64,000 nucleotides of DNA from Paralvinella palmiformis (lineage: Eukaryota > Annelida > Polychaeta > Terebellida > Alvinellidae): assembly GCA_025642065.1 (NCBI GenBank), contig JAODUP010000112.1:62001-126000 (forward strand), read 5' to 3'. How positions within the stretch are numbered: the stretch's first letter is position 1; every line of letters begins with the position of its first letter. This document shows, piece by piece, positions 42,134-57,313 of the stretch. The notes under the pieces are model-generated. The model worked only from the letters and a program-made list of their open reading frames with translations. It was not told the DNA's origin and made no database searches. The position numbers and the translations under genes are program-made.

Positions 42134-45062
42134 TACACACACATATATATATATATATATACATACATACGTAATGGCACTGGGTTGTTTGAAAAAATTA
42201 TAATTTCATATAATAATGTATTTACTTATAATATTAAAGTATATAAATACATCAATGGTGCCTCCGTGGTCTAGCGATAGCGTGTTAGACCACAGATCAC
42301 TACCACCCATGTTCGAATCTAGGCGTGGGCATATCTAGTGGCTGTAAAACGTCAATCATCATCATAACACAAGAAAGTGGAAACACTTATTTCCACTGTG
42401 TTCATTCTAAGTAATATGAACCAACGTTGTGTGGAATTCTCTTGACCAAATCCTGACTGTGAACCCCACACAGACAACTATGTTCAGGAGTTCTCCTCTG
42501 TTTTGTTTACCCTCCACCCTCTAGAGAAGAACCCATTCACAGCCAAAACGTCACGTCTTTATATCATGGCTTTATGTGGGATAAAAAATTATTCGTCTGA
42601 CGTATCCCTATTCTCATGTATTGGTGTTAATTTGTTTACCAAAATCCCTCAATGGTAATACAGTGTTCGGGCTCAGTGAACCAGTGCTTATTTGAAGTTA
42701 GAAAATACATTGAACACACCCATTTAATGCTCACAGAAACACCGCCTGCTGTATATAGTGTTATATGGGTTGTGTTTTTGTTTTCGGATAAGATTTTTTC
42801 AGCCTTAATCGGACGCCACGTTCCTTGCTTACGCCAATTGCTGATATCACTGGCTTCCGACCAGAACTGTTGGTATGTGCAAATAGGACAATTGCGGTGA
42901 ATGCTAGCATTGTTACGGCTTTTTATATTGTTGGTGTCGTTTATTGGCAGCATCATTTATGTCAGCAGTCTACCTCTACTGGCACTCATCCTTGGCTGTA
43001 ACAGTGGGGTGATGGTCTGTAAAGTTTGTGTATTTTGTGTACCATTACCTCAGCCTCAGGTTCGGCGGCATCTAACTTATCCCTATTCTCTACAAACCGT
43101 CCAGTCAAAAACAGATTTTTATTTTGTTTAAAAACCAATTTACAACATCTACCTTAGAACAAAACTGCTGTTTAAAAAAACATTAAAAACATATTTGGTA
43201 ACAGTTATCAACAAAATTCTGTCTATCCACAATAATTCCTCCTCAAAATAAACCCATGTTAGTGCAATTTATACTGCTAAACAATCCTTTTTAAACATGA
43301 CAAACACAGTTTAAACAAACCTTTGTTTCTGTACAAAACAGAAGTTAGAACACTTCTATAAAGCTATTTATTTACCTGTGAACAAGTTAACTGTGATTTC
43401 CACAAGGTGAAAACGAGTTGGCAAATTGCAATTAACTTAACTGAATTAACACGTGTGAATGGCTAAGTGCAGGTGAACAAGCCAAAAGAATGTTTGTTTA
43501 CTCATTGAACTTGAGAAGATTGATGGTTAAGGGGAATATATAAGCATAGAACACTGATAAACTGTGACAAGGTCTGCTTCTAAAGTGAATGCTGCCAGTC
43601 ATATTAATATATATTATACTTATAGACACTGTTTTGCTTTAAAAAGCAATGGGATCTGTCAGAATGAATGAATGCAGGAGGAAGACCTAAAGATGATCTG
43701 TGGCAACATTTCTTACGAGTTGAAGTAGATGGAAAAATATATGCTAAATGCAAGATTTGTGTTAAACGGCACACTAATAGAGCCACAAGGCTGAAAGAAC
43801 ATCATACAAGATGCAGTGTAGCCATTCATTACATTTACAAAGCACAACTCCACTAGTATATTGACAGTTCTACCTCTAGAGTCATGGTTAATGGATTTAT
43901 TTGCATAGTTACTTGTTTTACAACATTTGTGTGTGGTGAAAGAGTGCAAATATACAATTGAGCGGCAGGCATGGTGCATTAAATCATCATGAAGTTATTG
44001 TGCAGACACCTTATTTCTGGAAATCTGTGCATATTTACTATGTCTGATAGAAACTCAGGTCTAACTTTGCTGGACAATGGACATTCCATTATGAAGTGGT
44101 ATTCATCTTCTACATGGTGCTTATTTATATTTGTACAATATTTACACAATCTATGTCTAGTTTATGTCTAGGAACTTGAGCCCTCAATCTGTTCACCCAC
44201 AGGTGGTTGTTTCCTGTTTGAAGACGAGCAAAAGCCACCCGCTGTCTCCTCCACTCTACCTCACTCAAATACAACACTGGCTCTTACGTGAACAATACAT
44301 CGTGTTAATTACAATAATACTGACATCTCAGGACAAACTTGGTTCAGTAACTGAACCAAGTTTGTTTCAAGATGTCGCATATTCGGTGTTGCCAAAATCT
44401 AAATTGCCAATCCCTTGTGCTATCCATACATCACCAAATCTGTTGGTAACCAAGACGTTCTTTATTTGACTAATCCATGTATGTTTTCTGGCATCATCGA
44501 GTTTTTTCAGCACATCATAACTGGTTTTGAATTTGATATAGCAATGCTCAGCCCAAACTAATTTCAACCAAAATTTTATTCACCTCACTACATACATAGA
44601 ATACAAAGGTAACCTACCTACCTACCTCACCAAGAACAACATCGTTTGATGTACAAAATGCCACATAGAGTAACATTTTGCAATATTTTCGCTGTACTAG
44701 CTCAATTTCCTCCATGTATTCACATCTCCACACTTCAGACCCGTATAGGAAGATAGGATCTACAAGTTTATCAAATAATTCTAATCCGCATATAACCACA
44801 CTTACCAAATATTGTATTGATTTTGATCAGTGGACATTTGGATTACAATGCTAAGCTTTTCAAAGCTAGACCCCATTTCAATCTAGAAGAAAAGGCAATA
44901 CCTAGAATACTTGTAATGGGTAACAGTTTCTAATCTATACGTTTGCCTTGATAAACCATTTCTTATTTTGTCTGAGTGTTCCCCTGTTGTGAAATACCTC
45001 TTAGTTAATGAAGGGATATCAAATGGCGATAATATGATGTACAAGTTTTGAAGGAATGCTGC

Positions 45063-45102
<40 letters not shown>

Positions 45103-48100
45103 ACATAAAGTTTACTTAAAGTTAAATGCATTATCAGATATAAAATTATTTCTGCAAACTGTTGTTTTGTTTCATTTCCAGCAATATTATTAAAAGCTAA
45201 ACCCATAACAATACAAATAAATACATTCTTATCACAAAGCTAGGCATCTCTCTGACCTACAGATATGACATAAATAACTGTCATGTTGGTTTTGAGGGCT
45301 TTTGACGTAAAGAAGGATTTTTTTATGGTTTTTAAACCAGGCTTTTGACGTCACAAACGGAGTCCTTTTCATCACCAGGGACGTTATTTGATATAATCCG
45401 TCAGTATGTTAATGGCTGGTTTTACTGAATCAATTCCTTGGTGGGCATTACCCTTTTCAGATGATTCTAAGAACGGTGACTTTTTGGTTATTAGTAGTCA
45501 GTCTTTTGTGTAGGCCTCTATATCTTGCAAGTTATACATAAGTTAGAAGTTGTGGTTAGAAACCTCATAATTCGATCTGCCCACCATGTGGCTAATTAAT
45601 TATATAGTAGAACATGCACCACTGCTCATTGTTGGCACGCAGTGGTGACGTAACACACATAACTGAGAAAAACTACCAAAACAGTCACAATGAACAATGA
45701 ACAAAGCCGAACATTCTTAAGGATGCTTTATATGGCACTGGATCGCTGTTCCGGATCTGAATTTCTGCGTGCAGACAATTAAAATATCCACGTAATCAAT
45801 TGTCTTCAACATTTAATACAATCACAGTTTTGATAGACTTAAAATATAGATTGACTAGAAATAGTAGAATTGGTCTTATGTACAGCTTAGTAAGGAATTG
45901 TAAATTTCAGAGTGGGGATGAAAATTACCAAGGAATTGCTTTCATGAACCGAAGTGGTATGTGTGTGTTTCACTGTATGTGTCCGATGAAGGTATTATTA
46001 GTGTGTAGGTGAGTGAGTTATCTGTTTAGTCTGTATGCCATTCATACCTGGGACTTTGGATACTGCGCTAACGGAGCGTGCCGCAATCCCGTGTTTTAAT
46101 GCTGTATTCATGGATCCTGTGTCGGTGTCAAAATACGGAGCACGTATCACTGTTACTAGAGACGTTTTGTTAACCAAGACTATTTGCCGCCTGTCGCCCA
46201 TTTCTCTCTTATATAAAGTGTATTTATTGATGCTGAAATGGATCACCATTCAGTGCATACTAAAGTTCTTTTAATGCTAATAAACTCCTGAGAAGATTAG
46301 CCTGTCTTTCGCTTAAAATATAACACAGACTGACCCCTGTTAAGAAATGGCTTTATTATAGGCCGTTTTTGGTTAGTCAGCAATAATGGCCTTATGTCAT
46401 TAACAATTTATTATAGGATGATGAAGTAGTGTTGACATTTGACATTATCTGTCAATAATTAGAATAGATGATTTGGTAATGTTCATTTGCTGATGGCACA
46501 GATCTTCATATTACACGGAACATTGATGTATACGTAAAGGCCATTATTATAGACAACGCAAAAGCCAATGCTCAGTTAACTGCCATGTGTTACATGATCC
46601 AACACCCAACCACACATGCACGCACACACACACGCGCGCGCGCACAGACACACAGAGAGAGAAACATTTACACGCACACAAACTGCATGTTTAGATTCCA
46701 AATCAAAATCGATATGCTGCGGGCCAAGTTTTTTTAATTTGTTGCTAGCTTTAAATATCAATTGAATGGGTATTGGCACCCAACACCTGGGTCCCGATTG
46801 GATATGGTCTCCGATGATTGGTTAATTGTCATTTGAACCAGATCAGAAACACTCGATTGCCTCCTGTGGATTCACACTGATTGAAGTAATGAGGATTACC
46901 TCATTTTGGCAGATCATTATAAATCGTAGTCGGTTGATGTGTACATGCTTTTACTTATTTTCATACTGGTCGACAAATTTATATGTATATTTAACTACTG
47001 GTAGATACCCGTGAAAGGTAGCCATTGAAGTGACACAGATCTGTTATATGCTATTAATAATATGATAATAGTATAATGGAAAAATGGTAAGTTATACAGG
47101 GGGCCATACAAGTGCTCTAAAAATTGACACGATCCCTCAAAAGTCCTTCACTTAAGATACTACTGAGAGAAAACTGAGAGATGCTGTCATGTTTAGAAAT
47201 TATTTGCTGTTATTCTTAATCCAATCTATTTGTTCTGTGATTGTCATATTTGTGTTGTTTAGATAGGTAATAAATGTACATTTCATATTTTTTCCTGCTT
47301 ATTATATATCACCTATATCAACTGTGTACCTAAAAATGACTTCAAGTCTAACCCAGTCTAGCCCAAAATGGGGTTTTAGCTAGAGCCAGGTTCAACCAAG
47401 CCAAAATCTGATATCGAGATTTATAACCGCATTAATAATAATGTTCTTAACAATAGATGAAGATACATCCCATAGGTTGTTAAACACACACACACCAAAA
47501 CGCTGCTGTACATACACGGAGACGTGTGTCGGAAGCCATCTAGATCTAATGACACAGATAATCTGTTTGTAGGCAATGATGTTTAACACGACTGAAAACA
47601 GGGTTATGAAAATTGGGATACGAGGATGTTATTTATTTGATGCGATGAGAAAGTCAGTAACAGCAAATACATTTACGTAATCCATTGTCATTGAAATGCA
47701 GCATCCGAATGGAGTATGTTATAATCTTTTTATTTGGGGATTTGATTGAATTATTTTGTACACTACTGTAAATACACATAATAGCACTAAAATACATATA
47801 TACATTAAAGTACCAGGATAGCACAATAAAGTGAAAACACTTATTTCCATTGTGGTCCTGAGGAGAAAAATCACAGATATATTATTCAATTTATTGTAGT
47901 CTATATCAGTATATGGCCATTATGGGCTCTTCTGGCACATGGTGGACTTGGCAAACTTCACATGAATATGAATGAACTACACTTCTCGACATCATGAACT
48001 AATGTCCGGTGGTGAAATTAACTAATACTATGGTCCATCAGAAACCATTAGAAATAAACTTACTATTCAATCGTGTAAGACGATTATCGTGTCAGCAGAG

Positions 48101-51100
48101 AAACAGATCAATGTTAGTTCGGTTTTAAGTGTGGGAGTGGTTGCTACGAACACGGTTGCTACGAACATGGTTGATACAAACATAGTCTTGTGTTGGCAGC
48201 AACCATAACTTGTCTGCGGCACAATACACTGTATAAAGAAAAGGACGAGTTTCGCCTTTCAATAAGATATTCATTATATGACAGTTTTCCGTGTGACTTA
48301 TTTTTCACAAAGGCTTCTGCTTTAAATTGTGTTTCGAATGTTTTGTGTGGGTAGCAGACGTTTTGGCCTAGGACGTTTTGTCCAGTTATTTTTTGAAGAT
48401 AGGACGTTGTCCAAATATAAATTGGGTACACAAGACTTATCATGGTGAAGGTTTATCCAATATAATAATATATTTGTTCAAGCGATGATCCGCTGAAAAC
48501 TGGTTATATACTGGCAGTGACCTGAAATTCTCGGTTTATAAATGATTTGGCCAGAACACATCAAACAAATACTAACTGCGTTTTTATGGGGCATTAGTGT
48601 CATGACATGATCTGCCTGATTGCTTCAATGCGGCTTTCATGATTAGCATAAGCTATTGATGTTGATCATATTTCCCAATTCACGATGGCAAATTTAAAAC
48701 GTGAAAGATATAATAAGAGATGAGACAATTGCCATAGCTCTCCTAATAATTTGTATTAAAGGCCACTTAATTAATTGTGTTAATTATGTTAAAATGATAC
48801 AGTATTATTATTATTAGTGGCATTCTTTATTAGCATTAAAATATCCAATTACATAGATGACTATTTAAAATAATCATGTACCCAAAATGTGTATGAAATT
48901 CAGCTACTTTTGTACTGTATCTAGATAAGTTATAATTACATTTGAAAAGTTGACAAATGTAGCTAGATATTTGTCAGTTACATTGAAAACAGTATCTAGA
49001 TACGACGTATCTAGAAACAAAATGTAACCACCGCCCCAGGTCTGGTATTGGCTTAGATAGATAAATAAATAGATAACAATTATACAAGAAATTATAATAT
49101 TAAAATGATTAATCTACATTGTGAACTGAGGGACCAGGATAGCCATTGCTGTCTTCCTCCTGCCCCCCCCAAAAAAAAAAAATGAAGAAGAAGAAATATA
49201 CCAAAACAAAAGCCATTTCACGGTGGAGATTGTCTGAAGGTAGCGTGGATGACTTATAAAAAGTGATAGCAACATTACAACTATTGGTATGCAATATTTA
49301 TCTCAGACAATCATGCTTTTCCTCACTCTTTCACCAGTGCCCTCTGATGGCACTGTGGGTAGAGCACACTGTGCTGCACACCCGGATTGTGGAAATTAAT
49401 CAGATTCATACCTGTGTTTGTGTGATGAGTTATCACTTGGCCAGCATGATCAAAATTAACCCAGGTTATTTATTTATAATATTTTTGGTCATTTCATGGA
49501 TGCTGAAACACTTTGAAAGGACTGTCATCCTTCTTAGACTTAAAATGTTTTATAAACTTTTCACTGCAGTACTCCTTGAGGGGGGGGGGTATATAGAATT
49601 GGTCACATATCATCCTCCTTGTCATAATAAATGGGAGGAGGGGGGGGTACTTATTACCTAAGAGGTACTCAGCGTACCATCAAAACACGCTCTCCACACC
49701 TCTCATAGTTCATTATGTCTTGGTATTATTAGTGTTTAATACATGAGTTTTCAGTTAAAATGTATACATTTGACATCGTATGAGTGCATTCTTCACTTTA
49801 ATGACAACCTGTATTGTTCAATTGATTGGTAATTGGTTTGAATCTGAGCTCTAGATTTGTAACTTCACGAAATGTGATCGGTATTAAATATTCATAAATT
49901 AAATCAGCCAGCTAAATGTCTTCACCGTCAAATAAACGATGGCGCCTCAATCCTTTTTAGCGCTGAAACGAGTCACAAATATGCCTATTTGCCAAAACAA
50001 ATAACCTAATGTTATTATTTGATATTACAGGTTTGCTCTATATCACATCTCCGACAACGACTTGTCATTATTTTCACATGACAGCTTTGATGTATGTTAC
50101 AATTTTAGTAATGACGTGTCTTTTTTACTTGTTATTACAGGTCTGCAGCATCAGCACGCCACAGTTCCTCCTAGCCTCGGCTTTAGGGATGCTGCCCACA
50201 CAAGGCATGCATGCCTATATTGGCTCTACGCTGAGATCCATGGAGGAAGTGATTAATAACAGCTCAGGATCCACAATGGCTTATGTCATCTTTGGGACCC
50301 AGGTATGCTATCATTAGGCACGCTTGTTATCATTGTTTGTGAATAGTATTATGTGAAGCAGTACCTTTTTATGGCCACTTTATTCACATATAAAAGGCTC
50401 TTAAGCGACCTGCAAAGGTAAAGAGATGAACAAGTAGATGAAACATCCTTCAGACAAAGCTAGGACTTGGATAGGATCTGTGCAAATGTTGCTAATTAAT
50501 GTCTATCCGTTGCTATTTAACTTAAATTTATGGAGAAGATTTTCAGTTCTTCCGACTTTCACTGATCAGTCGCCGACAAAAAGTTGATTAAAAAATCAAT
50601 CGCAGAAATCGTGTATATCCCTAACACGATGCTGGGTTCAGGGCAACTATGTCACGGCAGAAACACATACACAGAGGGGGGGGGCTGTTATATAATTAGA
50701 ATGCCCAAGTCACTGAGTCTAGTATTTGGTCGTTTCTATTCATCATAACTCAAGAATGGTTCAGAGTCCATAAAGATTATTTCTCTTAAACAGGTTACAC
50801 CACATTTTTAGCCACAACCATCCATTTCAGTCATAGTTTTCCAGATTTGGGTGCAATCAATGCTGGAAGGGCTGTCATAAAAGATGTGTATGACTTTTTG
50901 TTTTTGGAATTTTTGCTTTGTTTTGGAGGGAAGATTAGCGACAAGGCAGTTTCCCGGGTCACCATCCTTCTGGCATAAACCCGGTTTTAGTGTTATGAAC
51001 ATCCTGAATTGTGCGGGTTATATCAACAGTGTGCTGAAGCCTAGTTAATGTTTCCACGTGTGACGGGCCACATCTGCGCCACAGGTATTGATCTATGCAT

Positions 51101-52008
51101 TAATTATAGGTCAGGTTTGACATATGTGTACTGCTGGAGATTATTTGCTTGTTGTGTACAGAGTGTGCCATGGGAGTTCAAATATGGTCACATATGCGTG
51201 TGCGTGTGTGTGTGCGAGAGAGAGAGAGAGAGAGAGAGGTTGGAGTAGGAAAACTAAAGTTTGCTAAACAGACTGTGTACTTTATTTGTTTAAACAGCTG
51301 TTACACCTTAATTTGTTATGATAGGACTGGTGTGTTCCTGTTAATAGTGAATTGGGTTTCTTGTTTAGCCAACTCGGTATTGTTCAGGTATTATCAGCTG
51401 GTGTTAGTTAACACCAATCATGTCTATTGACATGATTGAGCCACATTCTCTACTCATGCACCACATGGCTCGTGTGTCGTGGACGATTTTAGTTAATACC
51501 CATTCGTGATTTTATTCGTAAATGCAATCACTTACACGGTTTCAGCGAACGTCATCGCTCCCTTGGAATAATATAGGATTCGGAGATGTTCGGTTTTCCA
51601 GAGCTGAAAAGAAGTTTTTGGAAATGGGAGTGAGTGATTTGAAAAAGATTCTCTTGCAAAAGTCATGTTTTATCTCCACTTTAGTAGTCTCAGATTGTTC
51701 TAAAAATGCACAAAGCACCCCCCCCCACACACACACACATATCCCCTAAGTTGTATGTGGCCTAGTTCACTCTCCCACTTTCTTTCCTGGTTTTCGTGTT
51801 TTTTCCCCTCAAAGGTCACTCTCATGTCTGAGTCGTTGCTAACAAATATTTACTCATTTGTGCCGCATAGTAATTCCGTTCAGATCCCATTCCAGCGGTG
51901 AATACCTTTTAAATGTACGTGTTTATTATTTTATGTTAAAAGTGTAAAGTCTGTGTAAAGGGGGTCACTGAAATGTGAAATCACATTTGGAATTTAGCCG
52001 CATACACG

Positions 52009-52054
<46 letters not shown>

Positions 52055-55000
52055 ATATAGTTGTCAATGGTGCACTGTGCTATACAGTTTCTGCCAGTGG
52101 AAACGATTTGCAGGATTCACCCTTATGCGAGTTGATGCGGTTTGTGTTTACGCATCACCGACTAAGACATGTCAGTGTGTGGCGTTCATTTGACCAGTAT
52201 GGGTTGTCTAGATAACAGTTATCTGTCATATTTGATATTGTGCCAAAATAAAATCATTGCCAGGCACGATTATCAGTTATCATTATAAATATCTGTTATA
52301 TATTATTACTGATTATGGTTGGGTTTGGTATTAGTAGATGACATCGGTAAACTTGGGTACAGGCTACAGGATGTATTACGTTACTTGTTATAATTAATTT
52401 AACAGTGTGTGTTTGTATGATGATGATGGTGATGATGATGTGTTAGGGCCACTCTTGTGCACATGGTAGGCTAAATGGGCCGAGCGACCTCCAAAGGTAA
52501 TGAAGCGAAGTCGAAGATGAAACAGCCTTCAGATATGCCCACGCCGAGATTCGAACACGCGTCGTAGTGATCTGTGGTCCAACGCGCTACCAACTAGACA
52601 ACGGAGGTGCCCTTATGTGTGTCTGCGTACTTCTAATAAATACTTGGGAACAGATTGTAGTGATATAAATCGTAATCATTGAATGAGGTCACCACGTGAT
52701 CACTACCCGAATAGAAAAGAAAAACAATAATATTACTAAGACTGTGTGTAATAAAACACAAGACCTTCAATGAGTCTCTCAGCAGTTAGCAACAAAATCA
52801 GATATTGAACTCGGGCCAAATGGTATAACTGGTTTCACTTTTTCAAGTGTTTGTGTGTGCTATGATCAATGGCGCACACAACCAGAAATACAAATTAAAC
52901 TAACAGCATTTCCGGTTATTATTAATACATCAAAAACTGTATGCTGTGATCGAGGGGGGGGGACCTAATTCGGATGTGCCCGCTGATGTTTTGACGTATA
53001 CTATGTGATGGAACTCGCAAAGCATATTAATACGAGTCACGATTGGTAAATGATGGTCATTGTACTGGAGATTTACAATGTTCAATTGATTCCATGCTTC
53101 ATTCCAAGTCATAGCAATCAGTGTGAAAGGCCTACGGTAACTGTCAAGTGAAAGATAACTGGAATTAGGAAAAGCAATGCAGTGTATGTTGAAAGACTCC
53201 ATTTGAAGGTGTTACTGAGAAGGTGTCTTCGGGTAGGATGGGCAGACATGTCGCTGAATTGACTGGTTCATATTAAACAGATTCAAATCCAAATGGCTGG
53301 TTTACTTGAGTTGTTTACACATAGATTACAGACTGGTGTTTATTATGTGGGTTGTACTCTCCAAATGAGGACTGTCGGAGTTGTTTACACACACACACAC
53401 ACACACACTCACACTTCTCAGTTCGTTTACAGTGAACTATTATATACCGCCATATTGTTTGATATGTTAGATTATTGGGATAAAATGTTTGTCGGTATTA
53501 ACGGAAGGCGCCATCGTTTATCGATTCACAGTCATCATCATCATCAGCATCATTGGCTTACTACCCACGTTATTATTTCTATGATATCACTAAAATATTG
53601 GGTGTGCTACCCGTGTGTATTATAATGATTTCAGTATGTGTATACTACCAGTGTGTGTGTGTGTGTGTGTGTGTGTCTGTGTTACATATCTATGGGTGTG
53701 CTACCACCTCTGGATGTTACTCCTATGTCAGTGTATTCGTAGGTGTCCTACCTATTATGAGTGTACTACCAAGATGCTTATTGGTCAGACTAATAATTAA
53801 ATATTGTACACAAATAAGTACTGTTTTAGAAACCTAAAACAGACATACACATGGAGGTGTACACTCTGGATTCACCCCCCCCCTGAAGAAACGTCCAGAG
53901 TTTGAATTCACGGTTCGAGTTTACAATTACTCACTCATCCACTTAACTATCTCTGTACGACGTTGGATCAACATTTGCATGTCGGAGTTCTTTTATCTGA
54001 GTGTCTTCTTAATACTATATAATAGGGTTTTGTTTTGTTGTTCGGGGACAATCCCCAGGCTGTCGCTTAATCAGCACAGCCTCTATGTTGGAGTGGTTGA
54101 CCTCCCCTACCTCCCCCACCACTCACAGGGGAGCAGTGAGGAAATAATTCAGTGGAGACGGCAGGGCCATTTAACGTGGTCAACCTCCCACGATGTTGTG
54201 AGCCGAGAAATTAATCTCTGGGAAAGTTTCGACCTCTTGCGGGGTTCGAACCCGTGACCGTTGGCACCAAGTGCCGGGTGCTTAACCGCTAGGCCACCGG
54301 AGCTCACATATAATAGGGCAAGCCTATGACATTAATATAGGTGTCAGTCTGTCTTGTTGTTGTGTTTGTTGTTGTTGGGGTGTTGTTATAAAAGGTATAA
54401 GTTGTGTGATCGCTTGTACAATAGGTAGCCGATGGACCGGTATTTAGTCCAATTATTACATCAATAGCCATCAGTAAGCACATAGAACGGTGAGTCAGCA
54501 ATGTTTGGGTTTGGTCTCGTATCAGCTTGTCGTGACCGGCCACTTGTATTGATTACCGACTGAAAACCTGCTCTAATCAGCTATTGTTGGGCTCTTTCTG
54601 TCTGCTGAGAATAACAGAGTAGTCTATTGTACCACCTACTATGATTACCCTCTCTCTCTCTCTCTCTCTACGTGTGGGTGTGTGTGAGTCATGGAATGTT
54701 TTAACATAACATCTTCGAACAGCTATATGTTTGCCCAAACACTTGTTGTGCATTAATCTGTTCAGTGATATAAGATTTTTATATATTAAATGACTAATCA
54801 TTCTGGTAATTGTAGTTAATTGTCAGTATATTATTATACCACATATTTGTGGCACATCTGTGACTGTAGAATACAATGCTGTAACCACGGCCACTGTGAC
54901 AGCTCCTGTCAGGGAGAACCTTTGCCGACGTACCTTGATTTGTTTAAATGTCAATACCGTGAACTTTAAGTTCAGTGTACTTCAGTGGTACCGTTGGTAT

Positions 55001-55884
55001 TGTATTGTACTGCAGATCTCAAAGTCATGGGATCAAATTTCAGTGTTGATTATTATATCACTGTCTATAGGATGTTTCATCCATCAGTTAAAAGCTTCAG
55101 CCTATTCATTTCATTTGGGAGTAACATGATATACTGCAACCACATGATATACTGTCATGTTAATATAGCTGGGATATTTGTTTGACATTTTGGCCAATTT
55201 CCTGGTGACCAGTCAGAAGTTTGAATACCATCTATGGCTAATTAAGGACACCAGCCATTAATATTGGGTTAAGTGTATCAGTGTACTACAATAGATAAAT
55301 GGCTGGCTGTATTAACTGCTCCAATCCGATCCCATAGTTAGAAGCTGTAACATAGAAATTAACGATTTAGAGTAGAATTGTTTTATGGTATCAGCAGCTC
55401 GTTTGATCACTCTGTCTGGGGATGATAAGAACATTACGAATACGATAAAATCAGATTGTATTCTTCATCCCCATCCAAATAGACCTTTGATAATTGAGAA
55501 AGCTTTTCACGAGCTTCTTGGTATTGTTAGACAGGTCCTAGCAAATGGCGATTTTATTTAGGGATCGGTGATTAAATAAACGATCCATTCTTGTGGCGTG
55601 TCACTTGTGGAGAAGATTGAGAGCGGTGAGCTAAATGGACAGATATTTCAAGTCATTCATATGTTATTTTCCGTATATGGTGCAAGATGTTAGCAATCAT
55701 ACCCTGTCACTACAGTGTACCAATAACCAGTGTCAGTGGAAAGTTTCAATTTGCATCAATACAAATTAAAAACCAATTTTTATGACGGAATTTGCATTGA
55801 TAGACAACAAAAGGGCCTTTTTTCATTTTTTTTCTTCAATTATGTTTCTGGTAAAATGGCAGAAACACACTGATATCATTATAT

Positions 55885-55930
<46 letters not shown>

Positions 55931-57276
55931 GGTGTAGTAGAAAACAAACTCAATAAATTAGAGTGACAGGACGTATCCTTATTTTTAAAATAGATATATA
56001 TATCCAGGCCCATAATCAGTCAGAAACACTATTATTTGATTGACAGATTTGTATCTGATTGCTATGAAAGCAGGTATTTAAATACAAGACATGATGTGAT
56101 ATATTTAGTCAATCAGCCGTCCTCACGAATGGCAGTTTATAGTGAGACAAACTGTTGCTCACTCAGACCATATTTCCACACAGCTGTATCAACTGTGAGT
56201 TTGGGATTTATAATTGGATCACAAATACACGTCATGAGAGATGTCGGTGCTGGATGTAGAGGTAACAATATCAAAGTGGAATCAGTTAATATTATCTTAT
56301 AATCAATATTAACGCAGTTTATAGTTCTTTTGAACCACTGAAATTTCCGAAACACCGAAATTCGCCCGTGAAACATTGTACGCAAAATGTAAACCGGAAA
56401 TTGTTTGTGATTCCGTTGTGTCTGTTAAAAAGTCATATCCTGTTTGACTGTGGACCGTCCATCAGCACACGCATCGACTGCCATAACCTTATTTCTGTAG
56501 GAATGCAGCTGTTTCTATAATAGAAAATGAACGAATCCACTGAGTTTTCATACTATAGTATGTAGATTGGATAGCCATATATAACCTGTAGTAGTAGTAC
56601 AGTTAATTGTTAGCACTACTACTACTAATGGTACTATCAATATGAACTACTTGGAGAATAACACTTTCATATCAGTTATAACAACAAGCTTTATTTAGAC
56701 GTTGTTCCCTTTGATTAAACTAGCATGTTGGACCACAGGTCGCGTGGGCATATCTGAAGGTTGTTGCGTCTTTCACTTCACCTCATCATTTGGATGTCGC
56801 TCGGCCCATTTAGCCTACCTTGTGCACAAAAGTGGCCCTAAAACACCAATCATCACCATCTTTGATTAAACTAAACATTTGGTACTCTTTTTGTTTCAAA
56901 TTAAGCAAACTTGACCTACTTCAGTTGTTTTTGGATGGTGAGTGATACCTCTGTTGTTAAACTTGCCAGTTACTTATGATGTTATTTTTTCTAGTAACAA
57001 TTTGAGTCTGCTGTGAGTTCAGGGTTGTAAAATTGGCCCGTTTGTGCTTCTATTTCTGTTGTGAGAGGTGACACATACTTACACAGTCATTCACTGATTT
57101 AAAGAAATAATTATGGCACTATTAACCTAGGACATTTTGCGTGAGTTTATAACACAGACTTTCAGAACAAATGCTGTTTTTTAAACAGCTCATTTTTTAT
57201 TAGTATTAACCTATCTAAATTTGTATTCCTCTCCATTTAGACAATTGTCCGAGTGCTACAGACTGGTGTAATATTC

Positions 57277-57313
<37 letters not shown>

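Larger units (their letters stand above)
40077..50140 (+). other. TMEM64 intron 1 (10.1 kb)
   Basis: AT-rich. It contains an 88-bp tandem duplication (40966-41141), a (GAAT)n and a large TA/CA microsatellite, a SINE-A deletion copy, a hAT BED-finger remnant, an antisense LINE remnant and another TA run. No other host exon is recognisable. The stretch 45110-50000 has no recognised element. Confidence 0.85.

Noticed and set aside
41903..42164. Tyr/Ile-rich open frames
   Set aside because: Translation of a TA/CA microsatellite.
46035..46274. 79-codon plus-strand open frame
   Set aside because: Passably protein-like, but open on both strands, no domain and no splice sites linking it to TMEM64 exons.
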